64,000 nt of DNA. It comes from Frateuria hangzhouensis. GTDB lineage: Bacteria; Pseudomonadota; Gammaproteobacteria; Xanthomonadales; Rhodanobacteraceae. Shown piece after piece: positions 37,771 to 48,860 of the stretch. Position 1 is the first letter of the stretch. Each line of letters starts with the position of its first letter. The position numbers and the translations under genes are program-made. The stretch is from the NCBI RefSeq assembly GCF_026410505.1, contig NZ_JAPMIU010000008.1, positions 1-64,000 of the forward strand. Reading direction: 5' to 3'. The notes beneath the pieces were generated by a model that saw only the letters and a program-made list of their open reading frames with translations, searched no databases and was not told the origin of the DNA.

Positions 37771-38970
37771 TCAGCCCTCGATCACGCCCAACTGCTTGCC
37801 GATCTTGGTGAACGCGTCGATCGCCCGGTCCAGGTGCTCGCGTGTGTGCGCCGCGCTCATCTGCGTGCGGATGCGCGCCTGGCCCTGCGGCACCACCGGA
37901 TAGAAGAAGCCAGTCACGTAAATGCCTTCTTCCAGCAGCGCGGTAGCCATCGCCTGGGCCTTGGGCGCGTCGTAGATCATCACCGGCACGATCGGGTGCA
38001 CGCCGGGCTTGATGTCGAAGCCGGCGGCGGTCATCCGCTCGCGGAAGTAGGCCGTGTTTTCCTGCACGCGCGTGCGCAGCTCGCCGGCCGAGACCAGCAT
38101 GTCGAACACCTTGATCGCGGCGGCCACCACGTGCGGCGGCAGCGAGTTGGAGAACAGGTACGGGCGCGAGCGCTGGCGCAGCAGTTCGATGACTTCCGCG
38201 GGTCCCGTGGCGAAGCCGCCCAGCGCGCCGCCCAGCGCCTTGCCCAGCGTGCCCGTGAAGATGTCGATATTGTCCATCACGCCATGCACCTCGGCCGAGC
38301 CGCGGCCGGTGGCGCCGAGGAAGCCGGTGGCGTGGCATTCGTCGATGTGTACCATCGCGTTGTACTTCTTCGCCAGTGCGGTGATCTGGTCCAGGGGTGC
38401 GATGAAACCGTCCATCGAGAACGAGCCGTCGCTGGTGATCAGCTTGGTGCGGGCGCCGGCGGCATCGGCGGCCTGCAGCTGCTTCTCCAGGTCCGCCATG
38501 TCGCAGTTGGCGTAGCGAAAGCGCTTGGCCTTGCACAGGCGGATGCCGTCGATGATCGAAGCGTGGTTGAGCGCGTCGGAAATGATCGCGTCCTCCTCGC
38601 CCAGCAGCGGCTCGTACAGGCCGCCGTTGGCGTCGAAGCAGGCGGCGTAGAGGATGGTGTCTTCGGTACCGAAGAACTCGGCGATCTTCGCCTCCAGTTG
38701 CTTGTGCAGGTCCTGCGTGCCGCAGATGAAGCGCACCGAGGCCATACCGAAGCCATGCGTGTCCAGCGCCTGCTTGGCCGCGGCGATCACGTCGGGATGG
38801 TCGGCCAGGCCCAGGTAATTGTTGGCGCAGAAGTTGAGTACCTTGCGACCGTTGGCCAGCTCGATCTCGGACGACTGCGGCGAAACGATGACGCGTTCGC
38901 CCTTGAACAGGCCCTGCTCGCGGATGGAGTCCAGCTCGGTGGCGTAGCGGTCGCGGGCGGTATAGGTCAC
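37771..38970 (-). CDS. kbl: 2-amino-3-ketobutyrate CoA ligase (glycine C-acetyltransferase)
   Basis: A 399-residue PLP enzyme of the alpha-oxoamine synthase family, forming glycine and acetyl-CoA from 2-amino-3-ketobutyrate. Motifs: [38 protein letters not shown], and the PLP lysine in [18 protein letters not shown] 38970 is taken as start because it gives the family-length [14 protein letters not shown]... end and has GGAG seven bases before; the ATG 63 bases upstream lies in repeat DNA. Same strand as tdh, 182 bp upstream, with which it forms the threonine-to-glycine route; the order tdh-kbl is inverted relative to E. coli. Confidence 0.94.
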   Translation of the reverse strand: MTYTARDRYATELDSIREQGLFKGERVIVSPQSSEIELANGRKVLNFCANNYLGLADHPDVIAAAKQALDTHGFGMASVRFICGTQDLHKQLEAKIAEFFGTEDTILYAACFDANGGLYEPLLGEEDAIISDALNHASIIDGIRLCKAKRFRYANCDMADLEKQLQAADAAGARTKLITSDGSFSMDGFIAPLDQITALAKKYNAMVHIDECHATGFLGATGRGSAEVHGVMDNIDIFTGTLGKALGGALGGFATGPAEVIELLRQRSRPYLFSNSLPPHVVAAAIKVFDMLVSAGELRTRVQENTAYFRERMTAAGFDIKPGVHPIVPVMIYDAPKAQAMATALLEEGIYVTGFFYPVVPQGQARIRTQMSAAHTREHLDRAIDAFTKIGKQLGVIEG

Positions 38971-39028
38971 GTTGGTCTCCGGTCTTGGGGGCGGCGGCAG
39001 GGCGCATTGCGGCGAAACCCGCCTGGGC

Positions 39029-39108
39029 GTCATTCCCGCGAACGCGGGAATGCCATTTTCGCTTGGCGTTCGAGGAGCAGGATGGCCACCCGCGTTCGCG
39101 GGAACGAC
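39029..39108. repeat. GCGAACGCGGG-type inverted repeat pair
   Basis: CATTCCCGCGAACGCGGGAATG, then after ~42 bases CCACCCGCGTTCGCGGGAACGACG. A fourth repeat family, placed between tdh and kbl. Confidence 0.75.
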
Positions 39109-39152
39109 GTTCGGCTAGAGGCTCAGCCTGTGCCGAGGGCGGCTGCCCGGAC

Positions 39153-40187
39153 TCATGTCCAGGAGCAGACCACCTTGCCGCAGGTGCCCGCATCCATCAG
39201 GTCGAAACCCTTCTGGAAATCGTCGATGGCGATCTGGTGCGTCAGCACCTTCTGCAGCGGGAAGCCGGTCAGCACCATCTGGGTCATCTTGTACCAGGTC
39301 TCGTACATGCGCCGGCCGTAGATGCCTTGCAGCGTGAGGCCCTTGAAGATCACCTTGTCCCAGTCGATGCCGGCGCCCTTGGGCTGGATGCCCAGCAGCG
39401 CGATCTTGCCGCCGTGGTACATCACGTCGAGCATGTCGTTGAAGGCACGCGGATTGCCGCTCATCTCCAGGCCGACGTCGAAGCCTTCCATGTGCAGGTC
39501 CTTGACCACGTCCTTGAGCGACTGGTTGGACACGTTGACCACGCGGGTGGCGCCCATGTCGGCGGCCAGCTTCAGGCGGTAGTCGTTGACGTCGGTGACC
39601 ACCACGTTGCGCGCGCCCACATGCTTGGCGATGCCCGCGGCGATCACGCCGATCGGGCCGGCGCCGGTGATCAGCACGTCCTCGCCGATCAGGTCGAACT
39701 CCAGCGCGCAATGCGCGGCGTTGCCATAGGGATCGAAAAACGCGGCCAGCTCGGAAGGGATCTGGTCGGGAATCGGCCAGAGGTTGGAGGCTGGCACCGC
39801 CACGTACTCGGCGAAGGCGCCGTTGCGGTTGACGCCGATGCCCACAGTGTTCGGGCAAAGGTGCTGGCGCCCGGCGCGGCAGTTGCGACAATGTCCGCAG
39901 ACGATGTGGCCTTCGGCCGAGACGCGGTCGCCGACCTTGTAGCCGGTCACGGCACTGCCGAGCTCGGCGATGCGGCCGACGAACTCGTGGCCGATGGTCA
40001 GTCCCTGGGGAATCGTGCGCTGGGACCATTCGTCCCACTTGTAGATGTGCAGGTCGGTGCCGCAGATGGCGGTCTTCTCGACCTTGATCAGCACCTCGTT
40101 GGGGCCGATCTCGGGAACCGGCACCTCTTCCATCCAGATGCCCTGTTCGGGCTTGCGCTTGACCAGGGCTTTCATCGTCTGCGGCAT
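39153..40187 (-). CDS. tdh: L-threonine 3-dehydrogenase
   Basis: A 344-residue zinc-dependent medium-chain dehydrogenase oxidising threonine to 2-amino-3-ketobutyrate with NAD+. Features: catalytic zinc Cys and structural segment [27 protein letters not shown], structural zinc [15 protein letters not shown] with four cysteines, and the Rossmann [17 protein letters not shown]. Length matches E. coli Tdh (341). The product is used by Kbl downstream. The glycine formed could feed GcvP, encoded ~17 kb away under a glycine riboswitch. Confidence 0.96.
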   Translation of the reverse strand: MPQTMKALVKRKPEQGIWMEEVPVPEIGPNEVLIKVEKTAICGTDLHIYKWDEWSQRTIPQGLTIGHEFVGRIAELGSAVTGYKVGDRVSAEGHIVCGHCRNCRAGRQHLCPNTVGIGVNRNGAFAEYVAVPASNLWPIPDQIPSELAAFFDPYGNAAHCALEFDLIGEDVLITGAGPIGVIAAGIAKHVGARNVVVTDVNDYRLKLAADMGATRVVNVSNQSLKDVVKDLHMEGFDVGLEMSGNPRAFNDMLDVMYHGGKIALLGIQPKGAGIDWDKVIFKGLTLQGIYGRRMYETWYKMTQMVLTGFPLQKVLTHQIAIDDFQKGFDLMDAGTCGKVVCSWT

Positions 40188-40266
40188 GGGACACCATCGT
40201 CTGGCCCGCGGAGGCGGGCGGGGAAGCCGACGATTATAGGGCCTTGCCGCGAGGCAGGCTGCGTGC

Positions 40267-40464
40267 TCAGCCGATGGCGCGCCAGGCGATCGAAAAGACC
40301 AGGCTGGCCAGGATGCATGCCGTCAGCCAGAAACCGACGTTGTTCTTGTCCCAGATCGGCTTGCGACGCGCCGTCGAGGCGTCGTCCTGTACCGGACGCA
40401 GTGGAGCGGGCTGGGTGGCGGGATGGACGCGCGCGGCGGGCGTGGCGATACCTGGCTGCAACAT
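40267..40464 (-). CDS. small single-pass membrane protein (65 aa)
   Basis: A 65-residue ORF: a polar, Pro/Ala-rich N-terminal half (~residues 1-40), then a C-terminal hydrophobic helix [19 protein letters not shown] (~43-61) and a short RAIG end, suggesting a tail-anchored inner-membrane protein. A GAGGGGA lies ~9 bases before ATG 40464; an upstream in-frame ATG at 40521 is also possible. No family recognised. It sits between tdh and miaA, divergent from miaA. Confidence 0.6.
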   Translation of the reverse strand: MLQPGIATPAARVHPATQPAPLRPVQDDASTARRKPIWDKNNVGFWLTACILASLVFSIAWRAIG

Positions 40465-40692
40465 GACAACTGTCCCCTCTCCAGCGTCCTGATCGTGTTC
40501 CGCGTCGATTCGGTGCGCCATCGCGTGAATTCTATGTGGTCGCTATGCGCCGATGGTGCGCCCACCAAGCGGCGCAGGCAAGCTGTCGTCGTCGCGAGGG
40601 GTGAATTATCGGTAAAAACGTGATCGGTTTCACCGTGGCTTTCCCGTGGAAGCGCCGCGGAATTGTGGCGCCGGCGCCAGCGTGCGCGCCGC

Positions 40693-40698
40693 TACAAT
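40693..40698 (+). promoter_or_regulatory. candidate -10 of miaA
   Basis: CTACAATGCGCC only six bases before the GTG proposed as the miaA start, which would make the mRNA leaderless or nearly so. Confidence 0.45.
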
Positions 40699-40704
40699 GC
40701 GCCG

Positions 40705-41643
40705 GTGCCTGCCGACGCCCGCCCGCTCGCCATATTCCTGATGGGCCCGACCGCGTCGGGCAAGACCGCGCTGGCCTGCGCACTGCGCGAACGCTTCGCG
40801 CTGGAGCTGGTAAGCGTGGACTCGGCGCTGGTCTACCGCGGGCTGGACATCGGCGCGGCCAAGCCCGATGCCGCCATGCTGGCCCGGCACCCGCACGCGC
40901 TGCTGGATCTGCGCGATCCATCCGAACCGTACTCGGCGGCCGATTTCCGCGCCGACGCGCTGGCGGCCATGGCGCGCATCCACGCCCATGGCCGGGTACC
41001 CCTGCTGGTCGGCGGCACCGGCTTGTACTTCCGTTCGTTGCAGCGGGGGCTTTCGGCGCTGCCGGACGCCGCGCCTGCGATCCGCGCCCGGCTGGCCGGC
41101 GAGGCCGCGGTGTGTGGTTGGCCGGCGCTGCATGCGCGCCTGGCCAGGCTGGATGCGACCGCGGCCGCGCGCATCGGCCGCAACGATGCCCAGCGCCTGC
41201 AACGCGCGCTGGAAGTGATCGAGCTCACCGGCCGCCCGTTGTCCGAGCAGCAAACCGGCGGCAGCGGCGAGCCTTTTCCCTGGCGGGTGCTGAAGCTGGC
41301 GCTGTTGCCCGCCGATCGCGGCGAGCTGCACGCGCGCATTGCGCAACGCTTCGACGCCATGCTGGCAGCCGGCTTCCTGGACGAGGTGAAGGCGCTGCGC
41401 GCCCGCGGCGACCTGTCCGCGGACTTGCCGGCCCTGCGCGCGGTCGGTTATCGCCAGGCCTGGGAACATCTGGATGGCGCGATCGATGCGCCCACGTTCC
41501 GCGACAAGGGCATCTTCGCCACCCGCCAGCTGGCCAAGCGGCAGATCACCTGGCTGCGCGCCGAGCTCGATGCGCGCGCGCTCGACCCGGACCAGGCCGG
41601 CCTGCTCGACCGCGCCTGCGGGGCATTGGAATCGTTCCTGTAG
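40705..41643 (+). CDS. miaA: tRNA dimethylallyltransferase
   Basis: A 312-residue enzyme adding a dimethylallyl group to A37 of tRNAs reading UNN codons. P-loop [31 protein letters not shown] (a Ser-Ala in place of the usual Ser-Met/Gln); [40 protein letters not shown] 40705 ([15 protein letters not shown]) gives a family-typical N-terminus; an ATG 42 bases earlier reads through the presumed promoter. First gene of the conserved miaA-hfq-hflX-hflK-hflC-purA series, though a REP pair separates it from hfq. Confidence 0.94.
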   Translation: MPADARPLAIFLMGPTASGKTALACALRERFALELVSVDSALVYRGLDIGAAKPDAAMLARHPHALLDLRDPSEPYSAADFRADALAAMARIHAHGRVPLLVGGTGLYFRSLQRGLSALPDAAPAIRARLAGEAAVCGWPALHARLARLDATAAARIGRNDAQRLQRALEVIELTGRPLSEQQTGGSGEPFPWRVLKLALLPADRGELHARIAQRFDAMLAAGFLDEVKALRARGDLSADLPALRAVGYRQAWEHLDGAIDAPTFRDKGIFATRQLAKRQITWLRAELDARALDPDQAGLLDRACGALESFL

Positions 41644-41664
41644 AGTTCGCCCGCGTTGCACTTT

Positions 41665-41738
41665 GTAGGAGCCCACTCTTGGGCGATGCTTTGATGTGCA
41701 CAACGAACAGGAGCATCGCCCGCAAGTGGGCTCCTACA
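41665..41738. repeat. GTAG-type REP pair (copy 7)
   Basis: GTAGGAGCCCACTCTTGGGCGATGC faces GCATCGCCCGCAAGTGGGCTCCTAC, 21 bases after the miaA stop. Confidence 0.9.
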
Positions 41739-41883
41739 CGGAGACGGGGCTCCGCGACGCATGTCGCCATTCACGAGCTTCCGCCCGCCATTTAAAAGCG
41801 GTTAATATCCCTTCGACTTGGGCCGGTCGCCGCGCGTGCGTCTTTTCTCCGGCCCGCGAAGGTTCGCGAGGGGGTACAACAAC

Positions 41884-42165
41884 ATGTCCAAAGGGCAGTC
41901 ATTGCAAGATCCGTTTCTCAACGCACTCCGCCGTGAGCGGGTTCCGGTCGCCATTTACCTGGTCAACGGCATCAAGCTGCAAGGCACGATCGAGTCGTTC
42001 GACCAGTTCGTGGTGCTGCTGCGCAACCAGGTGAGCCAGATGGTTTACAAGCACGCCATTTCCACCGTGGTGCCCAGCCGCAACGTGCGCATGGGCAACG
42101 GCCATGAGGGCCATGCCGACGGCCACGCCGACACACACGCATCGTCCGCCGAGGGCGACGACTGA
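41884..42165 (+). CDS. hfq: RNA chaperone Hfq
   Basis: A 93-residue Sm-like hexameric RNA chaperone that pairs small RNAs with mRNAs. Sm1 ([28 protein letters not shown] region) and Sm2 ([12 protein letters not shown], with the proximal-site YKHA) are standard. The C-terminal tail is short but very His/Asp/Ala-rich ([15 protein letters not shown]), unlike the E. coli tail; it could bind metal. GAGGGGG lies ~12 bases before ATG 41884. It is followed by two hairpins and the hflX promoter. Confidence 0.97.
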   Translation: MSKGQSLQDPFLNALRRERVPVAIYLVNGIKLQGTIESFDQFVVLLRNQVSQMVYKHAISTVVPSRNVRMGNGHEGHADGHADTHASSAEGDD

Positions 42166-42186
42166 TCCCAGGGAAGGATTCATGCT

Positions 42187-42242
42187 GCCGGCGGGTTGCC
42201 TGGCCCGCCGGCAACTACGCCGACGGCGCCTTGCCGTCGGCG
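42187..42242. other. two adjacent perfect hairpins between hfq and hflX
   Basis: GCCGGCGGG-n8-CCCGCCGGC (42187-42212) and CGCCGACGGC-n4-GCCGTCGGCG (42219-42242). No T run follows. They could stabilise the hfq mRNA end or slow read-through into hflX. Confidence 0.7.
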
Positions 42243-42257
42243 GGGCGATGATCGGCA

Positions 42258-42263
42258 TACAAT
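42258..42263 (+). promoter_or_regulatory. candidate -10 of hflX
   Basis: GCATACAATGCCGG, 66 bases before the hflX GTG start; same TACAATG form as elsewhere in the window. Confidence 0.45.
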
Positions 42264-42329
42264 GCCGGCCTCGACCCCCAGCCGCCGGCGTTTCGCCGAC
42301 GGCGCGCATCCACAGGCCACGCCAACCTA

Positions 42330-43661
42330 GTGTTCGATAGACAAAAGAAGGGCGAACGCGCCGTACTGATCCTTCCGCATGGCCGCGGCGAGGGCGATGC
42401 GGTCCGCCGGGCAGAGGAATTCGCCGAACTGGTGCGTTCGGCCGGCGCCGAAGTGCTCGCCAGCGTCCCGGCACGGGTCGAGGACCCCAACCCCCGCTAT
42501 TACATCGGCACCGGCAAGGCCGAAGAAGTGGCCGAAGCGGTGCGCGCCACCGAGGCGGACGTGGTGCTGGTCGATCACCTGCTCACGCCGGTGCAGGAGC
42601 GCAACCTGGAAAAGCTGCTGGCCGTGCGCGTGGTCGACCGCGCCGGGCTGATCCTGGACATCTTCGCCCAGCGCGCCCGCTCGCACGAAGGCAAGCTGGA
42701 AGTGGAGCTGGCGCAGCTCAAGCACCTGGCCACCCGCCTGGTGCGTGGCTGGACCCACCTGGAGCGCCAGCGCGGCGGCGCCATCGGCCTGCGCGGCCCC
42801 GGCGAAACGCAGCTGGAAACCGACCGCCGCCTGCTCGGTGAGCGCGTCAAGATGCTCACCCGGCGGCTGGAGAAGGTGCAGGTGCAGCGCACCCAGCAGC
42901 GCCGCGCGCGCCTGCGCAACACAGTGCCGCGGGTGGCGCTGGTCGGATACACCAACGCGGGCAAGTCCACTCTGTTCAATGCGCTGACCGAGGGCGAGGT
43001 ATTCGCCGCCAACTTGCTGTTCGCCACGCTCGATCCGACCGTGCGCAAGATCGAGGATCTTTCCTGCGGTCCGGCGGTGCTGGCCGACACGGTGGGTTTC
43101 ATCCGCGAGCTGCCGCATGACCTGGTGGCCGCCTTCCGCGCGACCCTGGCCGAGGCGCGCGACGCCGACCTGCTGTTGCACGTCAGCGACGCGGCCGACG
43201 AGGAGCGCGAGCGCCTGCACCGGGTGGTCGACGGCGTGCTGGAAGAGATCGGCGCCGGCGACGTGCCCCAACTGCACGTCATGAACAAGATCGATGCACT
43301 GCGGGACGGTGATGAAGCCCGTGCCGGCACCGGGCCGCGGATCGTGCGCGACGGGGAAGGGCGGCCGACCCAGGTCTGGCTCTCCGCACGCACCGGCGAA
43401 GGGCTGGACTTGCTGCGCCAGGCGCTGGGCGAACTGCTTGGTGGCGAGCGCGTGCAGAGCGAACTGCAATTGCCGCTCTCGGCCGGCCGCCTGCACGCGC
43501 GCCTGCGCGCGGCCGGTGCGATCGCCGGGGAATCGGTGGATGAACATGGTTGGCGCCTGCAGATCGACGCGCCGCGCAGCGTGATCGCGCCCCTGGGCGG
43601 TGGCCATCCGCAGGATGCCGCGCTGCTGCGCGGGGTGCTCGGTTCGCCCGACACGCCATGA
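42330..43661 (+). CDS. hflX: ribosome-rescue GTPase HflX
   Basis: A 443-residue GTPase that splits stalled ribosomes, notably after heat shock. The N-terminal HflX domain includes NPRYYIGTGKAEE and RGPGETQLETDRR; the G domain has GYTNAGKSTLFN (G1), ATLDPT, DTVGFIRELP (G3) and MNKID (G4). GTG 42330 is the start (encoding MFDRQKKGERAV); there is no better candidate, and no strong Shine-Dalgarno is seen. Part of the hfq-hflX-hflK-hflC block. Confidence 0.96.
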   Translation: MFDRQKKGERAVLILPHGRGEGDAVRRAEEFAELVRSAGAEVLASVPARVEDPNPRYYIGTGKAEEVAEAVRATEADVVLVDHLLTPVQERNLEKLLAVRVVDRAGLILDIFAQRARSHEGKLEVELAQLKHLATRLVRGWTHLERQRGGAIGLRGPGETQLETDRRLLGERVKMLTRRLEKVQVQRTQQRRARLRNTVPRVALVGYTNAGKSTLFNALTEGEVFAANLLFATLDPTVRKIEDLSCGPAVLADTVGFIRELPHDLVAAFRATLAEARDADLLLHVSDAADEERERLHRVVDGVLEEIGAGDVPQLHVMNKIDALRDGDEARAGTGPRIVRDGEGRPTQVWLSARTGEGLDLLRQALGELLGGERVQSELQLPLSAGRLHARLRAAGAIAGESVDEHGWRLQIDAPRSVIAPLGGGHPQDAALLRGVLGSPDTP

Positions 43662-43681
43662 GTGCCCCGGGTGGGCGGTTT

Positions 43682-43752
43682 GGTAGGCGCCCGCAAGCGG
43701 GCGATGCTTCCGGCCGGGCGGCAAGCGCATCGCCCACGAGTGGGCCCCGCAA
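43682..43752. repeat. GTAG-type REP pair (copy 8)
   Basis: GGTAGGCGCCCGCAAGCGGGCGATGC faces GCGCATCGCCCACGAGTGGGCCCC. It lies between hflX and hflK. Confidence 0.82.
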
Positions 43753-43979
43753 GGATGAGGGCGCGGGCTCGGCAGGCAGTGGCTGGAGCCACGTGCCAAT
43801 TCACCTCTGTTAGACTAACCGGCGTTTGTGCGGCACTTTCTCCGCCCGCACCGAGATCGATCGCGGCGTGCCGCGGTTCGTTCATCCCCGACCTCGAATG
43901 CTGCGCTCTATGGCCCTGATTCTGCGACTTGTCCACCGGCATTTTACGCCGTCCCGCCCCTTGCCCCTAGGAGACTGAG
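43753..43979 (+). other. gene-free leader of hflK
   Basis: No gene seen. CTGTTAGACTAACC near 43806 could hold a -10 element, but no -35 is convincing. An AGGAG ribosome site lies just before hflK. Confidence 0.3.
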
Positions 43980-45020
43980 ATGGCCTGGAACGAGCCCGGC
44001 AACGGCCAACGCGACCCCTGGAACAGCAAGCGCCCCGGCGCCGGCAACCACGGCCTGGACGATGTCCTCAAGCGCCTGCGCGCGCGGCTGGGCAAGCATG
44101 GTGGCCCCGGCGGCATCATCACCATCGTGCTGGCGCTGGTGCTGGCCTGGCTGCTGCTGAGCAGCTACACCATCATCGATGCGCGCCAGGCCGGCGTGGT
44201 GCTGCGCTTCGGCCAGTACAGCCGCACGTTGCCGCCGGGGTTCCACTTCAAGCTCCCGCAGCCGGTCGAGTCGGTGACCAAGGTCCAGACCACCCGCGTG
44301 CGCTCGCTGCAGGACAGCGTGCGCATGCTGACCCGCGACGAGAACATCATCACCATCGACTTCACCGTGCAGTACCAGGTGTCCGACGCGCGCGCCTACC
44401 TGTTCTCGGTGGACGACGTGGAAACCACCATCGCCGCGGCCTCCGAGGCGGCCGTGCGCTCGGTGATCGGCCGCAGTGACATGGACACGATCCTGTCCGG
44501 CGAAGGCGCCGCGCTGGTCGGCGAGGCCAACCAGGCCCTGCAGAAGACCCTCGACAGCTACCACGCCGGCCTGCAGGTCACCGCGGTGAGCTTCCAGAAC
44601 GTCTCGCCGCCGGCCGAGGTCAAGGACGCCTTCGACGACGTCAACAAGGCGCGCGAAGACAAGCAGAGCATCGAGAACGGCGCGCTGGCCTACGCCAACA
44701 AGGTGGTGCCGGTGGCCCGCGGCGACGCCTCGCGCATCGCCGCCGAGGCCTCCGGCTACAAGGCCGAGCGCATTGCCCGCGCACAGGGCGACGCCGAACG
44801 CTTCGACCTGCTGCTGAAGGAATACAAGGCGGCGCCGGAAGTGACCCGCAAGCGCTTGTGGCTGGAGACGATGGAGCAGGTGATGGCCGGCAACCGCAAG
44901 GTGATCGACGGCTCCAATGGCCGCACCATCATCAACCTGCCGCCGGCCCCGCCGGCCAGCCCGGGCACGGCAACCGCCGTCACTTCCGATGACGCCACCG
45001 ACAAGGGGACCCAGCCATGA
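43980..45020 (+). CDS. hflK: FtsH protease modulator HflK
   Basis: A 346-residue stomatin/prohibitin-family protein. An N-terminal Gly/Pro-rich cytosolic segment (NEPGNGQRDPWN...), one transmembrane helix (~41-62, IITIVLALVLAWLLLSSYTII), then the periplasmic SPFH domain (DARQAGVVLRFGQYSRTLPPGFHFKLPQP). With HflC it forms the cage around FtsH that tunes degradation of membrane proteins. AGGAG lies 7 bases before ATG 43980. The gene overlaps hflC by ATGA, giving balanced translation. Confidence 0.97.
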   Translation: MAWNEPGNGQRDPWNSKRPGAGNHGLDDVLKRLRARLGKHGGPGGIITIVLALVLAWLLLSSYTIIDARQAGVVLRFGQYSRTLPPGFHFKLPQPVESVTKVQTTRVRSLQDSVRMLTRDENIITIDFTVQYQVSDARAYLFSVDDVETTIAAASEAAVRSVIGRSDMDTILSGEGAALVGEANQALQKTLDSYHAGLQVTAVSFQNVSPPAEVKDAFDDVNKAREDKQSIENGALAYANKVVPVARGDASRIAAEASGYKAERIARAQGDAERFDLLLKEYKAAPEVTRKRLWLETMEQVMAGNRKVIDGSNGRTIINLPPAPPASPGTATAVTSDDATDKGTQP

Positions 45021-45883
45021 AGATCGTCTGGATCGTGATCGCCGTGCTGCTGGTGTTGCTGGGCTTCAACAGCGCCTTCGTGGTGCGCGAAGGGCAGAGC
45101 GCGCTGCTGCTGCAGTTCGGCCGCATCGTGCAGACTGACTACGCGCCGGGCCTGCACTTCAAGGCGCCGCTGGTCCAGCAGGTGGTGCGTTTCGACAGCC
45201 GCATCCAGGGTCTGGACGCGCCGCCTGAGCGCTACTTCACCTCCGAGAAGAAGAGCGTCAACGTCGACTTCTACGTGAAGTGGCGAATCGCCGACAACGC
45301 GGCCTATTACCGCGCCACCAGCGGCGACGCCAACCAGGCGGCGCAACGGTTGAGCCCGGTGGTCAAGGATGCGCTGCGCTTCGAGTTCAACTCGCGCAGC
45401 CTGCAGGACCTGATCGCGGGCGGGCGCAAGGACATCACCGAGCGCGTGCGCAAGCAGACCGACGTGGCCGCGCGCAAGAACCTGGGGATCGCCGTGGTCG
45501 ACGTGCGCATCAAGCGCATCGACCTGCCCGAGGAAGTGAGCGAGTCGGTCTACAAGCGCATGCGCGCCGAGCGCCTACAGTTGGCCAACGAACTGCGCTA
45601 TACCGGCCAGGAGCAGGCGGAGAAGATCAAGGCGGACGCCGATCGCCAGGGCCAGGTGCTGCGCGCCGATGCCGACCGTGACGCGGCCACCGTGCGCGGC
45701 CAGGGCGACGCCGAGGCGGCCGCCATCTACGCCCGCGCGTATAGCCAGGACCCGGAGTTCTTCGCGTTCTATCGAAGCCTGGCGGCGTACAAGAAAGCCT
45801 TCGCCGACGGCAAGGGCACGCTGGTGCTCAAGCCCGACGCGGAGCTGCTGCGCTACTTCGACGACGGCGCCGCCAAACGCTGA
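45017..45883 (+). CDS. hflC: FtsH protease modulator HflC
   Basis: A 288-residue partner of HflK. An N-terminal signal-anchor (VWIVIAVLLVLLGFNSAFVV) is followed by the SPFH domain (REGQSALLLQFGRIVQTDYAPGLHFKAPL) and a helical, Ala/Glu-rich coiled region (KADADRQGQVLRADADRDAA). Starts within the hflK stop (ATGA). Same complex and role as HflK. The DUF2065 gene begins 8 bases after its stop. Confidence 0.97.
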   Translation: MKIVWIVIAVLLVLLGFNSAFVVREGQSALLLQFGRIVQTDYAPGLHFKAPLVQQVVRFDSRIQGLDAPPERYFTSEKKSVNVDFYVKWRIADNAAYYRATSGDANQAAQRLSPVVKDALRFEFNSRSLQDLIAGGRKDITERVRKQTDVAARKNLGIAVVDVRIKRIDLPEEVSESVYKRMRAERLQLANELRYTGQEQAEKIKADADRQGQVLRADADRDAATVRGQGDAEAAAIYARAYSQDPEFFAFYRSLAAYKKAFADGKGTLVLKPDAELLRYFDDGAAKR

Positions 45884-45890
45884 TGCCTCG

Positions 45891-47427
<1,537 letters not shown>

Positions 47428-47446
47428 TCGCCGCGCTCGCACCACG

Positions 47447-47474
47447 AAGGCCCCGCCACCGCGGGGCCTTTTTT
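47447..47474 (+). terminator. intrinsic terminator of purA
   Basis: AAGGCCCCGC-CACC-GCGGGGCCTT followed by TTTT, 19 bases after the stop codon. Confidence 0.95.
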
Positions 47475-47617
47475 GTGGACGGGATCGGTTGTGATCCGGC
47501 CAGACGGCAGCCGGCAATGCCCTGATCTTCGACCACGCCAAGAACACCGACCGCAAGCGGTTGCAACGAGGGTGGCAGCTCTCCGGCTCCGCCGAAGCGG
47601 GGGCGCGGCCTGGCGTC

Positions 47618-47845
47618 TTAATACATCCTGATCGACGAGGCCCGGACCACGAACGGTGCCTGCTCGGCGTCCGGTCCGGAGGCGATGCGTGCCAGTTCGT
47701 CGTCGAGGCGCTGCACGCTCTGGCCGGTGCCTTGGATCCGTTCGCGCAGCAGCGCGTTCTCGCGCATCAGGCGGTCGCATTCGTCGTGCAGGGTGCGCAT
47801 CGAGCGCTCCAACTGGTTGCAGCGCAGTTGCAGGGGGTTTCGCAT
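47618..47845 (-). CDS. small coiled-coil protein (75 aa)
   Basis: A 75-residue protein, nearly all helical, with a heptad pattern in LQLRCNQLERSMRTLHDECDR and LMRENALLRERIQ..., then a 20-residue tail ending SIRMY. It looks like a short dimeric coiled coil, similar in form to ZapB-like or SlyX-like proteins, but no family is recognised. ATG 47845 has a weak GAGAAC ribosome site. It stands alone after the purA terminator, convergent with it. Confidence 0.6.
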   Translation of the reverse strand: MRNPLQLRCNQLERSMRTLHDECDRLMRENALLRERIQGTGQSVQRLDDELARIASGPDAEQAPFVVRASSIRMY

Positions 47846-48089
47846 GGCGGGGTTCTCGTTCGACGGTCAGGCCGGGTGGGCTCGGCACGCGTTGCGAACG
47901 ATCGGCCGGGGTCGACCGTTCGCGACTGTGATGGTCGCCCAACGATCGTGAGGCCGCCGTCTAACTGGCGCTAGTAAATAGCTCAGGCGCCGTGGCGTGC
48001 AGAGGGAGCGTGCCCGCCATGCGACAGGTCGACCAGCCATTCACGGCGCCCGTGCCCATGCTTCGCATATTCCGGAACGGGAGAGCGGC

Positions 48090-48860
48090 GTGGGTGCAGC
48101 GGTCATGCAGGGCAACATCGGTTGGCCACAGCGGTTGTGGGTCATCCGGCACGGTGAAAGCGCCGGAAACATCGCCCGCGACCGCGCGGAAGCTTCCGGT
48201 GCACCGTTGATCGACCTGCAGCATCGCGACGCTGACGTGCCGCTCTCGCCGCAGGGTCTGGAGCAAGCCCGTGCGCTCGGCGAATGGGCGCGGGCGTTGC
48301 CGGAACAGGACCGGCCCACCACATTCATGGCCTCGCCCTACAAGCGGGCGCGCGAAACCGCCGACGCGGTAGCCGCGGCGATGGGTCAATCGCCCGAGCA
48401 GGTGGTAGTGGATGAGCGCCTGCGCGAGAAGGAGTTCGGCGTGCTCGATCGTTACACCCGCGCCGGCATCCGCGCCAAGTTTCCCGAGCTGGCCGAACAG
48501 CGGCAGCTGGTCGGCAAATTCTATTTCCGCCCGCCCGGCGGCGAGAGCTGGTGCGACGTGGTATTGCGCCTGCGCAGCATGCTGAGTGACCTGCAGCGCA
48601 ACCACGCGGGCGAGCGCGTGATGATCGTCGGCCACCAGGTGATCGTCAATTGCTTCCGCTATCTGCTGGAACGGATGGACGAAGGCACGATCCTTTCGAT
48701 CGACCGCAACGGCGACGTGCCCAATTGCGGCATCACCGAATACGTCGAGGCGCCGGACGGTTGCGGCCTGGTGCTGGAGCGCACCAACTTCGTCGCGCCT
48801 TTGGTGCAGGCCGGCTCGCCGGTGACGATCGAATCGGACCGGCCCAAAGGCGCGCGATGA
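48090..48860 (+). CDS. histidine phosphatase family protein (phosphoglycerate mutase-like)
   Basis: About 256 residues. The RHGESAGN catalytic motif with the phospho-acceptor His appears near the N-terminus (VIRHGESAGNIARD); ERVMIVGHQVIVN holds the second His, and SPYKRARETADAV the conserved Arg. A member of the branch-1 histidine phosphatases; substrate unknown. GTG 48090 has GGGAG eight bases upstream; ATG 48105 lacks a ribosome site but is an equally possible start. The gene overlaps nnrD by ATGA, suggesting co-expression. Confidence 0.87.
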   Translation: MGAAVMQGNIGWPQRLWVIRHGESAGNIARDRAEASGAPLIDLQHRDADVPLSPQGLEQARALGEWARALPEQDRPTTFMASPYKRARETADAVAAAMGQSPEQVVVDERLREKEFGVLDRYTRAGIRAKFPELAEQRQLVGKFYFRPPGGESWCDVVLRLRSMLSDLQRNHAGERVMIVGHQVIVNCFRYLLERMDEGTILSIDRNGDVPNCGITEYVEAPDGCGLVLERTNFVAPLVQAGSPVTIESDRPKGAR

